This document shows, piece after piece, positions 32,091 to 41,410 of a stretch of DNA of 64,000 bases (positions are counted from its first letter, which is position 1; each line of letters starts with the position of its first letter). A program made the translations under genes and the position numbers. The notes under the pieces were generated by a model. That model had not been told where the DNA came from, searched no databases, and saw only the letters and a program-made list of their open reading frames with translations. Source of the stretch: Palsa-1447 sp964414785 (lineage in GTDB: Bacteria > Verrucomicrobiota > Verrucomicrobiia > Opitutales > Opitutaceae); NCBI GenBank assembly GCA_964414785.1, contig CAYPXZ010000009.1, positions 48,110 through 112,109 of the forward strand, given 5' to 3'.

Positions 32091-33443
32091 ATGGCAACCC
32101 CCGAGCGCCTCAGTTTCCGCGAGAAGCTCGCCTACGGACTGGGCGACACCGCGTCGAATTTCTATTTCCAGTTCTTCAATCTCTTTCTCGTCTACTACTA
32201 TACCGACATATTCGGTTTGGCGCCGCTCGCCGTCGGCACGATGATGCTTTCGCTGCGGGTGTTTGACGCGGTGATGGATCCAGCGATGGGGGTCCTTGCC
32301 GACCGAACGACCACGCGATGGGGAAAATTCAGGCCCTACATTCTCTGGGGCGCGCTGCCCTATGGAATCGCGGGTTACATCATGTTCCTGAATCCCGGGC
32401 TCACGGGCCAGGGCAAGCTGGTCTATGCCTACTTCACGTACGGGCTCATGTGGGTGGCCTACACGGCGATCAACATCCCGTACTCCGCGCTGATGGGCGT
32501 CATGTCCCCCTCGTCGGAGCAGAGGACCACCCTGTCGACCTATAGGTTCATCTGCGCCTTCGCCGGACAGTTCCTGATCGTCCGGCTGGTTGTTCCCCTG
32601 AAGAGCGTCCTCGGAAAGGGCAACGAGGCTGAGGGGATCCGCTACACGATGCTCATATTCTCCGTCGTCTCCGTGGCGCTCTTCTTCTTCACCTTCGCCA
32701 ACACGCGCGAGCGCGTCGCGCCCCCCGCCGACCAGAAGGGGGACTTCTGGGCAGACCTCCTGAACCTCCTCAGAAACCGCCCGTGGGTCGCCCTCTTCTT
32801 CTCGGCCCTGTTCACGCTGATCAACGCCGCGGTCCGGGGAGGCTCGATCATCTATTTCTTCAAGTATGTCGTGAGGGACGAGTCGAAGTTCACGCTCTAT
32901 GCCACCAGCGGCTCCGTCGCGTTCATCGCCGGTGCCGTCTGCACGAAGTTCTTCCTCAAGCTTGGCGACCGCCGGATGCTGATGATCGTGCTGTCCGTCG
33001 CCAATGCGCTCCTCATGGCGGCGTTCTACCTCGTGGACCCGCACGCGTCCTCGCTGCTCATCGGCCTCAATGTCGCGGCCTCCTTCGTGGTCGGGCCCAC
33101 GCCGGCGATCCTGTGGTCCATGTACGCCGACACGGCGGACTACGGCGAGTGGAGGTTCGGGCGCCGCACGACGGGCCTGGTCTTCTCGGCCTCGGTGTTC
33201 TCGCAGAAGATAGGCCTGGCGATCGGAACCGGCGCCCTCGGCTGGCTCCTGGCCTACTATGGGTTCATCGCAAACACGGACCAGGGCCCGGGCACGGTAG
33301 GCGGAATCCGCCTCCTGTTCAGCGTGATACCCGGCGCCCTCGCGCTGCTGGGGGCGCTGGCCATCTTCTTTTACCCCATTACCGACGCAAAGATGAAGGA
33401 AATCGAGCTGGAGCTTGCGTCGAGAAAGGCGGCGTCGGCCTAG
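32091..33443 (+). CDS. GPH-family glycoside:cation symporter (MelB type)
   Basis: The 450-residue protein has about 12 membrane segments and GPH landmarks: EKLAYGLGDTASNFYFQFF at the N-terminus, RVFDAVMDPAMGVLADRTTTRWGKFRPY (cation-site Asp residues and the loop motif) and YSALMGVMSPSSEQRTTLSTYR. GPH proteins import glycosides or oligosaccharides with Na+ or H+. Placed beside GH30, GH16 and GH1 genes, it probably imports beta-gluco-oligosaccharides across the inner membrane. The ATG at 32091 is preceded by GGAGAGGAG. The GH30 ATG follows 25 bp after its stop, so the two are likely cotranscribed. Confidence 0.9.
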   Translation: MATPERLSFREKLAYGLGDTASNFYFQFFNLFLVYYYTDIFGLAPLAVGTMMLSLRVFDAVMDPAMGVLADRTTTRWGKFRPYILWGALPYGIAGYIMFLNPGLTGQGKLVYAYFTYGLMWVAYTAINIPYSALMGVMSPSSEQRTTLSTYRFICAFAGQFLIVRLVVPLKSVLGKGNEAEGIRYTMLIFSVVSVALFFFTFANTRERVAPPADQKGDFWADLLNLLRNRPWVALFFSALFTLINAAVRGGSIIYFFKYVVRDESKFTLYATSGSVAFIAGAVCTKFFLKLGDRRMLMIVLSVANALLMAAFYLVDPHASSLLIGLNVAASFVVGPTPAILWSMYADTADYGEWRFGRRTTGLVFSASVFSQKIGLAIGTGALGWLLAYYGFIANTDQGPGTVGGIRLLFSVIPGALALLGALAIFFYPITDAKMKEIELELASRKAASA

Positions 33444-33468
33444 GCGGCCACCCGTCCCGGTTTTCACC

Positions 33469-34902
33469 ATGAATAGGAACAACCCCCTGCGCTGGGTCGC
33501 CCTGCTGGCCGTCTCCGGCGTTTCCCCGTCTGCAATTTCCGCCGGTCCATCATGGACCGTCTTCGAGACATCGAAGGAGGGTGGCAATAGGCTTGCCGAG
33601 GTCGCGGCCGCCGCTCCCGCGCCTGCGGCGCCCGCGCCGACGATTGTCTGCGACCGCGCGCAGCGTTATCAGGTGATCGAGGGATTCGGCGGGGCATTGA
33701 CCGAGTCTTCGGGCTGGGCGCTCGCGCAATTGGCGCCGGAGCAGAGGGCCGAGATCGTTCGCCGTTATTACGACCCCAAGGTCGGGATCGGCTACACGCT
33801 CGCACGCACGCACATCAACAGCTGCGACTTCTCGCTGGGCAGCTGGGCGCTTGACCCCGTGGCCGGCGACACGGCGCTCAGCCATTTCTCGCTCGATCCC
33901 ATGCGCAGGTGGGTGCTCCCGCTCATCCATGAGGCCCAGTCGACGGCTGGCGCCTCGAATTTCCACCTGCTGGCCTGCCCCTGGAGCCCTCCCTCGTGGA
34001 TGAAGACAAACGGTAAGATGATCAACGGGGGAGAGCTGCGCCCGGAGTACCGGCAGGCCTGGGCGGACTATTTCGTGCGGTTCATCTCGGAGATGGACCA
34101 TCAGGAGCATATCCCGGTGTGGGGGATCACGGTGCAGAACGAGCCTGCCGCGACCCAGACGTGGGAGTCCTGCATCTACTCGGCGGCTCAGGAACGCGAC
34201 TTTGTGAGGGATTACCTCGGGCCGACTCTCGGCCGGGCCGGGCAGGCCGCGGTGCGCCTCTATGTCCTGGACCACAACCGCGACCTGATGGACGAGTGGA
34301 CAAAGACCATCTACAGCGATCCGGCCGCCGCGCGTTTCGTATGGGGCACCGCCATGCATTGGTACGTGAGCGAGGACTTCGCGGCCCCCTCGCGGGCCCA
34401 CGCGGCCTATCCCTCCAAGCCAATCCTCTTCACCGAGGGCTGCTGCGACCGCGACGACCAGAAGGGGAAGAATGCCATGGGGAGCTGGGAGCATGCGGAG
34501 AGGTACGCCCACAGCATGATCAATGACTTTCGGAACTGGGTGTGCGGTTGGATCGACTGGAACATCGTGCTCGACCAAGGCGGAGGGCCCAACCACGTCG
34601 GGAACTTCTGCGACGCGCCCGTTGTCGTCGACACCGAGAGCGGTGCTGTCCGCTACCAGGCGTCCTTCTATTTCATCGGACAGTTCAGCCGATTCGTGCG
34701 GCCAGGCGCTGCCCGCATTTCCTCCAGTGGCGGACCTGCAGAGATCGAGTCGGTCGCATTCGAGAATCCCGATGGGACGCTCGCGGTCGTGGTCCTGAAC
34801 ATGACAGGCAAGCCCGTGGATTTCCAGCTCTCGGACGGCACGTCGTTGCGAGCGTGCCGGATACCGGCCCGGGCGATTCAGACCTACGTCAAGGGGTCCT
34901 GA
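33469..34902 (+). CDS. Secreted GH30 glucosidase/endo-beta-1,6-glucanase-like
   Basis: The ATG at 33469 gives 477 residues starting with a signal peptide (NPLRWVALLAVSGVSPSAISA); the frame extends upstream only inside the symporter. GH30 landmarks are YQVIEGFGGALTESSGWAL, LACPWSPPSWMKTNG, acid/base Glu in ITVQNEPAATQTWESC, LDHNRDLMDEW and nucleophile Glu in ILFTEGCCDRDD. A C-terminal beta-domain follows. The family includes glucosylceramidases and fungal-type endo-beta-1,6-glucanases. With a GH16 beta-1,3-glucanase nearby, cleavage of beta-1,6 side chains is the most coherent guess. Confidence 0.9.
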   Translation: MNRNNPLRWVALLAVSGVSPSAISAGPSWTVFETSKEGGNRLAEVAAAAPAPAAPAPTIVCDRAQRYQVIEGFGGALTESSGWALAQLAPEQRAEIVRRYYDPKVGIGYTLARTHINSCDFSLGSWALDPVAGDTALSHFSLDPMRRWVLPLIHEAQSTAGASNFHLLACPWSPPSWMKTNGKMINGGELRPEYRQAWADYFVRFISEMDHQEHIPVWGITVQNEPAATQTWESCIYSAAQERDFVRDYLGPTLGRAGQAAVRLYVLDHNRDLMDEWTKTIYSDPAAARFVWGTAMHWYVSEDFAAPSRAHAAYPSKPILFTEGCCDRDDQKGKNAMGSWEHAERYAHSMINDFRNWVCGWIDWNIVLDQGGGPNHVGNFCDAPVVVDTESGAVRYQASFYFIGQFSRFVRPGAARISSSGGPAEIESVAFENPDGTLAVVVLNMTGKPVDFQLSDGTSLRACRIPARAIQTYVKGS

Positions 34903-35496
34903 CCCAACGCGCGGGCCATTGGTCCACGGTCCGAAGGGTGGGCGAGGGAGCGCCACACGGCGTCGCGCATTTCATTTTACGGCGCCAATTCCCTTGCATG
35001 GCCGCGCAAAAAATCAAAATAGTGCGCACATAGGTGCAAACCTGTTTTATGAAACTTAAGGTCTTTTCCGATCGCAGGGGCTGGAGGGATTTTAACCGCA
35101 TGACTCATGAATTCGTAAATCATTGGTCTCAAATATGATAAATTACAATTTACGCCGAATTATAATGACGAAATGGAGCTGAAATAAAACGTTCAATTTC
35201 GCGCTTTGACGGCACAAACCTGCCTGCCAAAATGCCATGTTAACGGGCAATGTTAGTGAAAACGTGCACAAATGTGTTGACACTCGAATTGGACGAACAC
35301 TAAACCTCGCGTCGTTCAGGGAGGAGCTCCGCTCATCCCCGCATGATCCCAAGTACCCCAAGGCACTCCCCAGCCATACCGGATGAATCGAGCCACGTTT
35401 CGTGGCCGGCTCGTTCGAGCGGTTGATTCGCATTGCCCCAAAGGAACGCCGCAAACCAAGAACGCCCCCGTGTTACGCCATACACCACTACCTCAG
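34903..35496. other. AT-rich regulatory region upstream of the TonB receptor
   Basis: These 594 bp hold no supported gene. From ~34970 to 35300 the sequence is markedly AT-rich, like the GH1 and symporter promoters. It contains GTGCGCACATAGGTGCA at 35022-35038 and the operator/promoter candidate at 35265-35305. The last ~190 bp before the receptor ATG return to normal GC and would be a long 5' leader. Confidence 0.5.
35265..35305 (+). promoter_or_regulatory. Promoter/operator candidate for TonB receptor
   Basis: TGCACA (35265-35270), six bases, then TTGACA (35277-35282) reproduces exactly the arrangement upstream of the symporter. CACAAATGTG (35267-35276) is an additional small palindrome abutting the -35 hexamer. 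A weak -10 candidate (CTAAAC, 35300-35305) follows after 17 bp. The -35 and operator are convincing; the -10 is not. Confidence 0.5.
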
Positions 35497-38400
35497 ATGA
35501 AAATGTCCCACGTCCGGTACGCAGCCTTGCCTCGCCTCTCGTTGGGCCTAGCGGCCCTCGCCATGGCAGCCTCGCTGACTGTCAGGGCTCAGCAGGCCAC
35601 TCAGACAACCACAAGCACCAGCGTCTCGGAGACGGCGGCCGCGCCCGCGGTGCAGCTCGACCCATTCACGGTGAACACCACCAAGGACAACGGATACGCC
35701 GCGACTAACGAGATGTCGGGGTCGCGCGTGGACACGGCGATCAAGGACATCCCGATCTCGATCGATGTCATCACTTCCGAGTTCATTTCGGATATCGGCG
35801 CCACCGACCTGCGGAGCGCCCTAACGTACCAGGCGGGCATCATGACGACGACCCAGAACGACATGGAGAACACCGCGGGAAGCATCGCCGGGCAGACTTA
35901 CGGGCCCGGCGGCGTCAACAACCCCCAGGGTGTCACGTCGAACCCGGACCAGTCGCAGTACAAGATCCGCGGCTTCATCGCGACCAACACGCTGCGGGAT
36001 GGGTTCCTGCGCCTGAGCGGCGTCGACTCGGTCAACATCGAGCGCATCGAGGTGGTCTTCGGGCCGAATGCGCTCCTCTACGGCACGGGCAACTTCGGCG
36101 GTGTCGTCGACTACCTGCCATCGCGCCCGAGCGACACGCAGTCGGGGTTCGCCGAGGTCTCCTACGGGAGCTACGACTTCAAGCGCGCGACCCTCTCGAC
36201 CTCGGGGCCGATCAGCGCCGCCAACCACGTCGACTACCGCCTGGACCTGTCCTACCAGGACACCGGCGCCGCCGTCGGCTACTACAAGGAGCAGCATTTC
36301 TTCATCGCCCCCCAGATCACGTGGAAGCCGACGCCGACGACGTCCCTCCTGGCGGACTTCGAGTACAGCAAGCAGTGGATCAACGGCGATGGGTTCCAGG
36401 CGTTCCGCGGCGTTTCATCGGCGAGCTCCGCGCTCCCGTCGAACAACGACCAATTCGAGGCGGTGGGATTCTATTACCCCCCGGGATCCGACCCGACCTC
36501 GTACAACAAGACGGGCCCGGACACGTTTATCGACACCCAGCAGAGGAACATCGAGCTGAAGGGCACGCAGCAGATCCTCAAGGAATCGACGTTCCTGCCG
36601 AGCATGGACCTTCTCGTCGGCTACAACCGCTCCTCCGTGAGCCAGCAGCAGCGCCAGGTTAACGGAGAGATCCAGGTGGACACCGCCACGACGAACAACG
36701 GGTTCGCCTTGGGCGAGACGATTACGACGAGCTTGGGCGAGAATTCCGTGGGCGGCCAGGGAACGAACAACGGCAACCTCGTGTTCGGGACGACCCCCAA
36801 CTCGGTCATCGCCTACACGTGGAATCTCGCCGACTCGGCCGCGACCCGCGACCAGGAGAGGGTTGAACTGGTCATGCGCAAGACCATGTTTGACGGGAAG
36901 TGGTACCAGTGGAACAGCCAGGTGCTCGCCGGGTTCTCCGACCTCTTCCAGGACACCTACAACCAGCAGGGGGCGACCGCCAACGGGACCAACTATTGGA
37001 AGGTCAACGACGGGGGCCCGATCCTGTACGGCATGCAGGGTGACGGCACGCCCGACCTTCCCGAGACCTTCAACGTCAACACCGAGACCAAGAATTGGGA
37101 CCGGGCCTATTACCTGAACTATTACGGAAAGCTGTTCAAGGACCGCCTCATTCTGATGTCCGGCGTCCGCAAGGACACGAACGTCTCTTGGGACAACAAT
37201 CTGGCCACGACCACCGGGGGCGTCGAATCGCCCAGTCTGACCAACAAGACCTACCAGAACGGCGTGATGCTCGCGGTCACGAAGAACATTTCGCTCTATG
37301 CCCTGAAGGCCGAGGGCGTTGAGCCGAACTTCGGGGGGCTCAAGAACGGGATGACCGGGGTTCCCGTGAGCTCGAACACGGGCAAGAGCAACGAATACGG
37401 CGTCAAGTTCAGCGCCCTGGGCGGAAAGCTCGTCGGCACCATCAGCAGGTACACGATCACGAAGACTTCCTGGGAGGCCGAGCCCTGGTTCGCTCCCGCG
37501 CCGCTGGGCCATCCCCGCTTCGATCCGAACAAGCCCATCATCTACAACCTGTCCGACGGCACCTCCGGCCAGGGCATGCTTCCGAACGGCGCCGTGGTCG
37601 GCGGCATCACGTGGGCGGGCAACGGCTGGGGCGGCGGCGGCCCCGCCAGCGGCAACGGGCTAGCGGGCGGCAACAACACGACGACCGCGATCAACACATT
37701 CAATGCCGCCGTGGCCGCCGGGACCATCTATGTGGCCACCGAGAACAACGCGCCGGCCAACTACAAGGGGATTCCCGACGCGGCCGGACCGAACCTCCAG
37801 CAGGTTTATGTCAACGCGAGCACGCCGACCGGCGCCGCCTACCTGAACGCCGTGTACGCCTCGACCGCCGGCTTCAACAACGGCGGCTGGCCCGGCTGGA
37901 TGTTCTACGGTTTGGGTGGCCCGGGTTCCACCTGGGACTTGAACCTCAACAACGCGACCGAGGATGCCTCGGGCTTCCTCAACACCGGCGCGGGCGCGGC
38001 CAACCAGGTCGTCGACCAGTCAAAGGGCTACGAGGGCCAGATCCTCTACACGCCGAACAACAACGTGCAGGTCGTTCTGACGGCCAGCGTCAACGCGAGC
38101 GTGCAGCGGATAAACAACGGCACATGGCCGAAGTATCCGTACGCCCAGGACATGTGGACGCCCTGGTACTTCGACAACTTCGGCCTGAACGGGGTGCCGC
38201 TGAACCAGGTCTACACCAACCCTCAGGACACCTCGACCCACCAGACGACGGTCGCCCCGGGCGACGACACGCCGAAATATGCCTACGCCATGTTCGAGAA
38301 CTACAAGTTCGACAGCGGCGCGCTCAAGGGCCTGACGGTGGGCCTCGGCGAGACGTGGCACTCCCAGGAGCAGTACTTCTCGGGCATCACGCACGGGTCC

Positions 38401-38616
38401 GGGCAGGTGGAGACGAACGCCAAGGGCTTCATCATCGTCGCCTACGGACCGTCCATGTTCAACCTGGACGCGTTCGCAAAGTATGAGTGGAAGAAGTGGG
38501 GATACACCCAGGTCCTCCAGCTCAACGTCTACAATGTCTTGGATGACAAGGAATTGAACGGGTTCATTAGGACGAATCCGCTCACTGCCAAGTTGAGCTA
38601 CGGGGTTAGATTCTAG
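35497..38616 (+). CDS. TonB-dependent outer-membrane receptor
   Basis: With the ATG at 35497 (another at 35503) the protein has 1039 residues: a signal peptide (LPRLSLGLAALAMAASLTVRA), a plug domain (VQLDPFTVNTTKDNGYAATN, SGSRVDTAIKDIPISIDVI, FGPNALLYGTGNFGGVVDYL) and a long beta-barrel ending LSYGVRF with the C-terminal Phe needed for outer-membrane assembly. A Gly/Asn-rich insert around residues 705-830 probably forms extracellular loops. Such receptors import substrates with TonB-ExbBD energy. The glucan-enzyme neighbours suggest oligosaccharide uptake. No SusD-like lipoprotein accompanies it. Confidence 0.92.
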   Translation: MKMSHVRYAALPRLSLGLAALAMAASLTVRAQQATQTTTSTSVSETAAAPAVQLDPFTVNTTKDNGYAATNEMSGSRVDTAIKDIPISIDVITSEFISDIGATDLRSALTYQAGIMTTTQNDMENTAGSIAGQTYGPGGVNNPQGVTSNPDQSQYKIRGFIATNTLRDGFLRLSGVDSVNIERIEVVFGPNALLYGTGNFGGVVDYLPSRPSDTQSGFAEVSYGSYDFKRATLSTSGPISAANHVDYRLDLSYQDTGAAVGYYKEQHFFIAPQITWKPTPTTSLLADFEYSKQWINGDGFQAFRGVSSASSALPSNNDQFEAVGFYYPPGSDPTSYNKTGPDTFIDTQQRNIELKGTQQILKESTFLPSMDLLVGYNRSSVSQQQRQVNGEIQVDTATTNNGFALGETITTSLGENSVGGQGTNNGNLVFGTTPNSVIAYTWNLADSAATRDQERVELVMRKTMFDGKWYQWNSQVLAGFSDLFQDTYNQQGATANGTNYWKVNDGGPILYGMQGDGTPDLPETFNVNTETKNWDRAYYLNYYGKLFKDRLILMSGVRKDTNVSWDNNLATTTGGVESPSLTNKTYQNGVMLAVTKNISLYALKAEGVEPNFGGLKNGMTGVPVSSNTGKSNEYGVKFSALGGKLVGTISRYTITKTSWEAEPWFAPAPLGHPRFDPNKPIIYNLSDGTSGQGMLPNGAVVGGITWAGNGWGGGGPASGNGLAGGNNTTTAINTFNAAVAAGTIYVATENNAPANYKGIPDAAGPNLQQVYVNASTPTGAAYLNAVYASTAGFNNGGWPGWMFYGLGGPGSTWDLNLNNATEDASGFLNTGAGAANQVVDQSKGYEGQILYTPNNNVQVVLTASVNASVQRINNGTWPKYPYAQDMWTPWYFDNFGLNGVPLNQVYTNPQDTSTHQTTVAPGDDTPKYAYAMFENYKFDSGALKGLTVGLGETWHSQEQYFSGITHGSGQVETNAKGFIIVAYGPSMFNLDAFAKYEWKKWGYTQVLQLNVYNVLDDKELNGFIRTNPLTAKLSYGVRF

Positions 38617-38638
38617 GGCAACGCACACTCGGGAAACG

Positions 38639-38682
38639 AACGAGCGCACGCGGCGGCCGCCGTGTGCGCTCGTTTGGCTTTT
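38639..38682 (+). terminator. Strong intrinsic terminator after the TonB receptor
   Basis: A 16-bp stem (38639-38654 with 38659-38674) closes a GGCC tetraloop; all pairs are Watson-Crick except one G-T. It is followed by TGGCTTTT. It lies 22 bp after the receptor stop and ends the transcript of the glucan locus. Confidence 0.85.
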
Positions 38683-38713
38683 GGCCGCCCGCCCGGTCCC
38701 CCGGCGGCGATCC

Positions 38714-41101
38714 TCAGCGCGCCTGGTTGCCGCCGAAGCGCTTCCTGTAGACGCTGATCAGGTCCCGTATCACCTTGATCTGGTCCTCGTCGCCCTCGAT
38801 CTGGGCCACTTCCCTCGCATGGGCGAGCTCATCGAGCATCTCCCGTCCCCGGTTCAGGTCCGCCAGCCGGTGCGCTAGGTCGAGGTGCTGCGAGGCGTCG
38901 AAGGGTCCGCTCCCCGCCAGGGCCTTCAGGCCCTCGACGGTCCGGGCCGGGTCGTTCCTCGCGGAATAGATCGATACCAGGCGCTGGTTGTTGAAGACGT
39001 TGTAGGGCTGCAAGACGGCCGCCTCGATCGTGAGCGCCTCGGCGGCTCCCCTTCGGTTCTGGTGCTCGAGGATCCGGACCAGGAGCTCCAATGAGGCCGC
39101 GGCGGTCCGGCTCCCGGGATCGTCGTCAAAGATTCGGCGGGCCTCGCGCTCGGCGCCGTCCCAATCGCCCGCGAGGACGAGGAAGTTGGCATATTCCAGG
39201 CGCAGGTAGGGGTTCGCCGGGGATTTCGCCAGCTGCCGGTCGAAGAAGCTGCGCCCCATGTCGAACTGCCGGTTCGCGGCCCAGACCTGGACGAGTTCGC
39301 CGCCCGCGGAAAAATACTGCTCGTCGAGCCCCAGCGAGCCGAAAAGGATAGCCTGCGCCTCGTCGAGCCTGCGCAGCCGGATGAGGATCTCGGCCTTTCG
39401 CCAGGCCAAGTCGGAGGATCGGGGCTGGAGCGCCTCGGCGTGCCCAAAAAGCTCGAGCGCGCGTTCCGGGCTGCCGGAATCCGCCTCCAGGGACCCGAGT
39501 CGGATCGCAAGGGACGGATTGTCCGGATCGAGCGCCTGCGCCCGCCGAACCGCCTCGAGCGCCGCGGCCCTCGCCTGCGGCGTCGCCAGGCGGGAGCCCG
39601 CAGACTCGACCTCCTTCTTGAACCTCGCCTGGTCCTCGCTGAACGTGGACTGGCTCGTGAACGGGGGCTTCAGGGTCAATTGGACGAGCACCTTGAGCAT
39701 CCTCACCTCCGCGTCCGGCGTGTAGCCGAGGGCTGCGGCGCAGCCGGGAGCGTCAATCCCGCCGCGGCGCGCGTCCGCCCCGGGGAGTTCCCGGGCGCAA
39801 CCGTCGGCGAGCAGCTGGGCGATCCGGAAGTTGCCGGCCCAGTTGAAGTGGACGTGGTCGAAGAGGATGTCGTGGCCTGACAGGGTTCCTGGTGAATCGG
39901 GGTCCGAACCCATCGCCTTTGCGGCGTCGACCAGGAGGACCCGGTCCCCGGCGTCCCTGGCCACCCTGCGAACGATCTCATTGATGCGCCCGTCCGGGCG
40001 GAACCGCAGCGCGTCCCAATGCAGGGCCTCCAGGTACCGGCTTCGCGCGGCCGCGGGGTCTCCCAGCGCCTCCTCCAGCCTTCCGACCCGGAAGCTCGCC
40101 TCCGCGTACTGCGGGTCAATCCGCAGGGACTCCTTGTAGTCGTAGAGGGCGCTCTCCGGGTCCCCCAGGTCCCAGGCAATCGTCCCGGCCTCAAAGGCGT
40201 CGTGCCAGGATCTCATCTCATCGGCGCTCATCCCCGGGCGGTTCATCGAGATGAACGGGGCGCTGTCCTTCAGGTTGGCGACGACGGTGGAGAGAACCGT
40301 GCTGACCCCGGCCCGGCCCGCCAGGTCGACAATGTCCCGCAGGTTGGCCGCGAAATCCCGGTAGACGGACTCGAGCCTCGGGTCGTCGCCCCGCACCGAG
40401 TCCTTCGAGAATGTCTCCATCCCCCTCCATTCCTGGGCCCTTCCCCGGGCGGGGGAGAGCAGGGAGATCGCCTTCAGGACGAGCTGACCCGTGCGGGTGC
40501 CGCGGACCCGCACGCTCGCCCTGATGAGCCAGAGGGGCGGGTTTGCCGACATGTAGGCGCAGCCCGGGCCGTAGGGGCCTACGACCTCGTTGTTGCCCAT
40601 GTAGACCACGAACAGGTCCGGGCTGAATCCGGCGACCTGCCGGGCGATCTGGTAGACCACGTGGGAGTTGATCGCCGTGATGCCGAGGTTGAAGACCTCG
40701 ACCGCCCTGCCCGGGAACCGCTCCCTGAGCTGGACCCGCAGCTGGGCGGCAAACCCCAGTCCCGGCTCGGGCATCCCCTGCGCGGCCGATTCCCCCAGCA
40801 CGAACACGCGGACGGTGTTCGGCTCCTTGTCCTTGCGGATGCGGAAATTGAGCGGCGCGATGCCGAAGGACGCGGGGATGAACGGGGCCGTGAAGTCGGG
40901 ATTCGTCCGGTAGTAGGCGGGGTTCTCGTCCGGAATGAAGAAGTCGGCCGGCCTTCCGAAGCCCAGGAGGCGCAGCGCGCCCTCGAGCCCGCACAGGAAC
41001 ACCACGGGCGCGCAGAAAAGGAGGAGGAGGCGGACGAGGAGCGGTGAAGCCCGCCGGGGGCCCGTGGGGCGCGCCGCCTCAGGAATTGGGGGCGGTGGCA
41101 T
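38714..41101 (-). CDS. Membrane-anchored SGNH/GDSL hydrolase with TPR repeats
   Basis: The 795-residue protein begins with a Pro-rich tail and one hydrophobic helix (LLVRLLLLFCAPVVFLCGLEGAL), then an SGNH-type domain (~85-470): block I VLGESAAQGMP (GES instead of GDS), NLGITAINSH, block III VYMGNNEVVG and block V DHVHFNWAGNF with the catalytic Asp/His. TPR-like helices are visible inside it (~325-360) and over ~520-790. The hydrolase part probably faces the periplasm and could be an esterase or acetyltransferase-type modifier of polysaccharide; TPRs suggest complex formation. The substrate is unknown. Confidence 0.75.
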   Translation of the reverse strand: MPPPPIPEAARPTGPRRASPLLVRLLLLFCAPVVFLCGLEGALRLLGFGRPADFFIPDENPAYYRTNPDFTAPFIPASFGIAPLNFRIRKDKEPNTVRVFVLGESAAQGMPEPGLGFAAQLRVQLRERFPGRAVEVFNLGITAINSHVVYQIARQVAGFSPDLFVVYMGNNEVVGPYGPGCAYMSANPPLWLIRASVRVRGTRTGQLVLKAISLLSPARGRAQEWRGMETFSKDSVRGDDPRLESVYRDFAANLRDIVDLAGRAGVSTVLSTVVANLKDSAPFISMNRPGMSADEMRSWHDAFEAGTIAWDLGDPESALYDYKESLRIDPQYAEASFRVGRLEEALGDPAAARSRYLEALHWDALRFRPDGRINEIVRRVARDAGDRVLLVDAAKAMGSDPDSPGTLSGHDILFDHVHFNWAGNFRIAQLLADGCARELPGADARRGGIDAPGCAAALGYTPDAEVRMLKVLVQLTLKPPFTSQSTFSEDQARFKKEVESAGSRLATPQARAAALEAVRRAQALDPDNPSLAIRLGSLEADSGSPERALELFGHAEALQPRSSDLAWRKAEILIRLRRLDEAQAILFGSLGLDEQYFSAGGELVQVWAANRQFDMGRSFFDRQLAKSPANPYLRLEYANFLVLAGDWDGAEREARRIFDDDPGSRTAAASLELLVRILEHQNRRGAAEALTIEAAVLQPYNVFNNQRLVSIYSARNDPARTVEGLKALAGSGPFDASQHLDLAHRLADLNRGREMLDELAHAREVAQIEGDEDQIKVIRDLISVYRKRFGGNQAR

Positions 41102-41410
41102 CTAGGGGCGACCCCTGTGGAAATCCCGCCGCCCCTGCGGCCTGCGGCAGCGCCGGCAAGCCTGGGGGAAGGGGTCTGCGAACGGGGCGCGGGTGTCGTT
41201 CAAATCGATGCCAATTGACCTCGGCAATAATGGGTTGCGCAGCCTTAAATGAGAAGGCTTTTCGCACCTTTTGAGGCCGCAGGGACGGCCTCGGGTCGGC
41301 GCGCATCCCCGCCGGCTCCCTGGTCTGAAAACGGGGCCGTCTGGATGCCGCGGCCGGTGCGATTCCCCAAAGCCGTGCGCCTGCATGGGAGGCGCCTCAG
41401 GGCACCCTGC
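41102..41410. other. Intergenic region, no gene seen
   Basis: About 309 bp between the SGNH/TPR gene start and the DUF190 stop. AGCCTT-N7-AAGGCT followed by TTTT (near 41241-41263) could be a small hairpin terminator for plus-strand transcription, but no plus-strand gene precedes it. The region presumably holds the promoter of the SGNH/TPR gene; no clear hexamers were found. Confidence 0.4.

Noticed and set aside
35143..35454. 103-codon minus-strand ORF upstream of the TonB receptor
   Set aside because: It overlaps the candidate promoter/operator and has no domain-like composition.
41241..41263. Small hairpin AGCCTT-N7-AAGGCT followed by TTTT
   Set aside because: A terminator on the plus strand has no gene to terminate here, and the minus-strand reading lacks a U-run.
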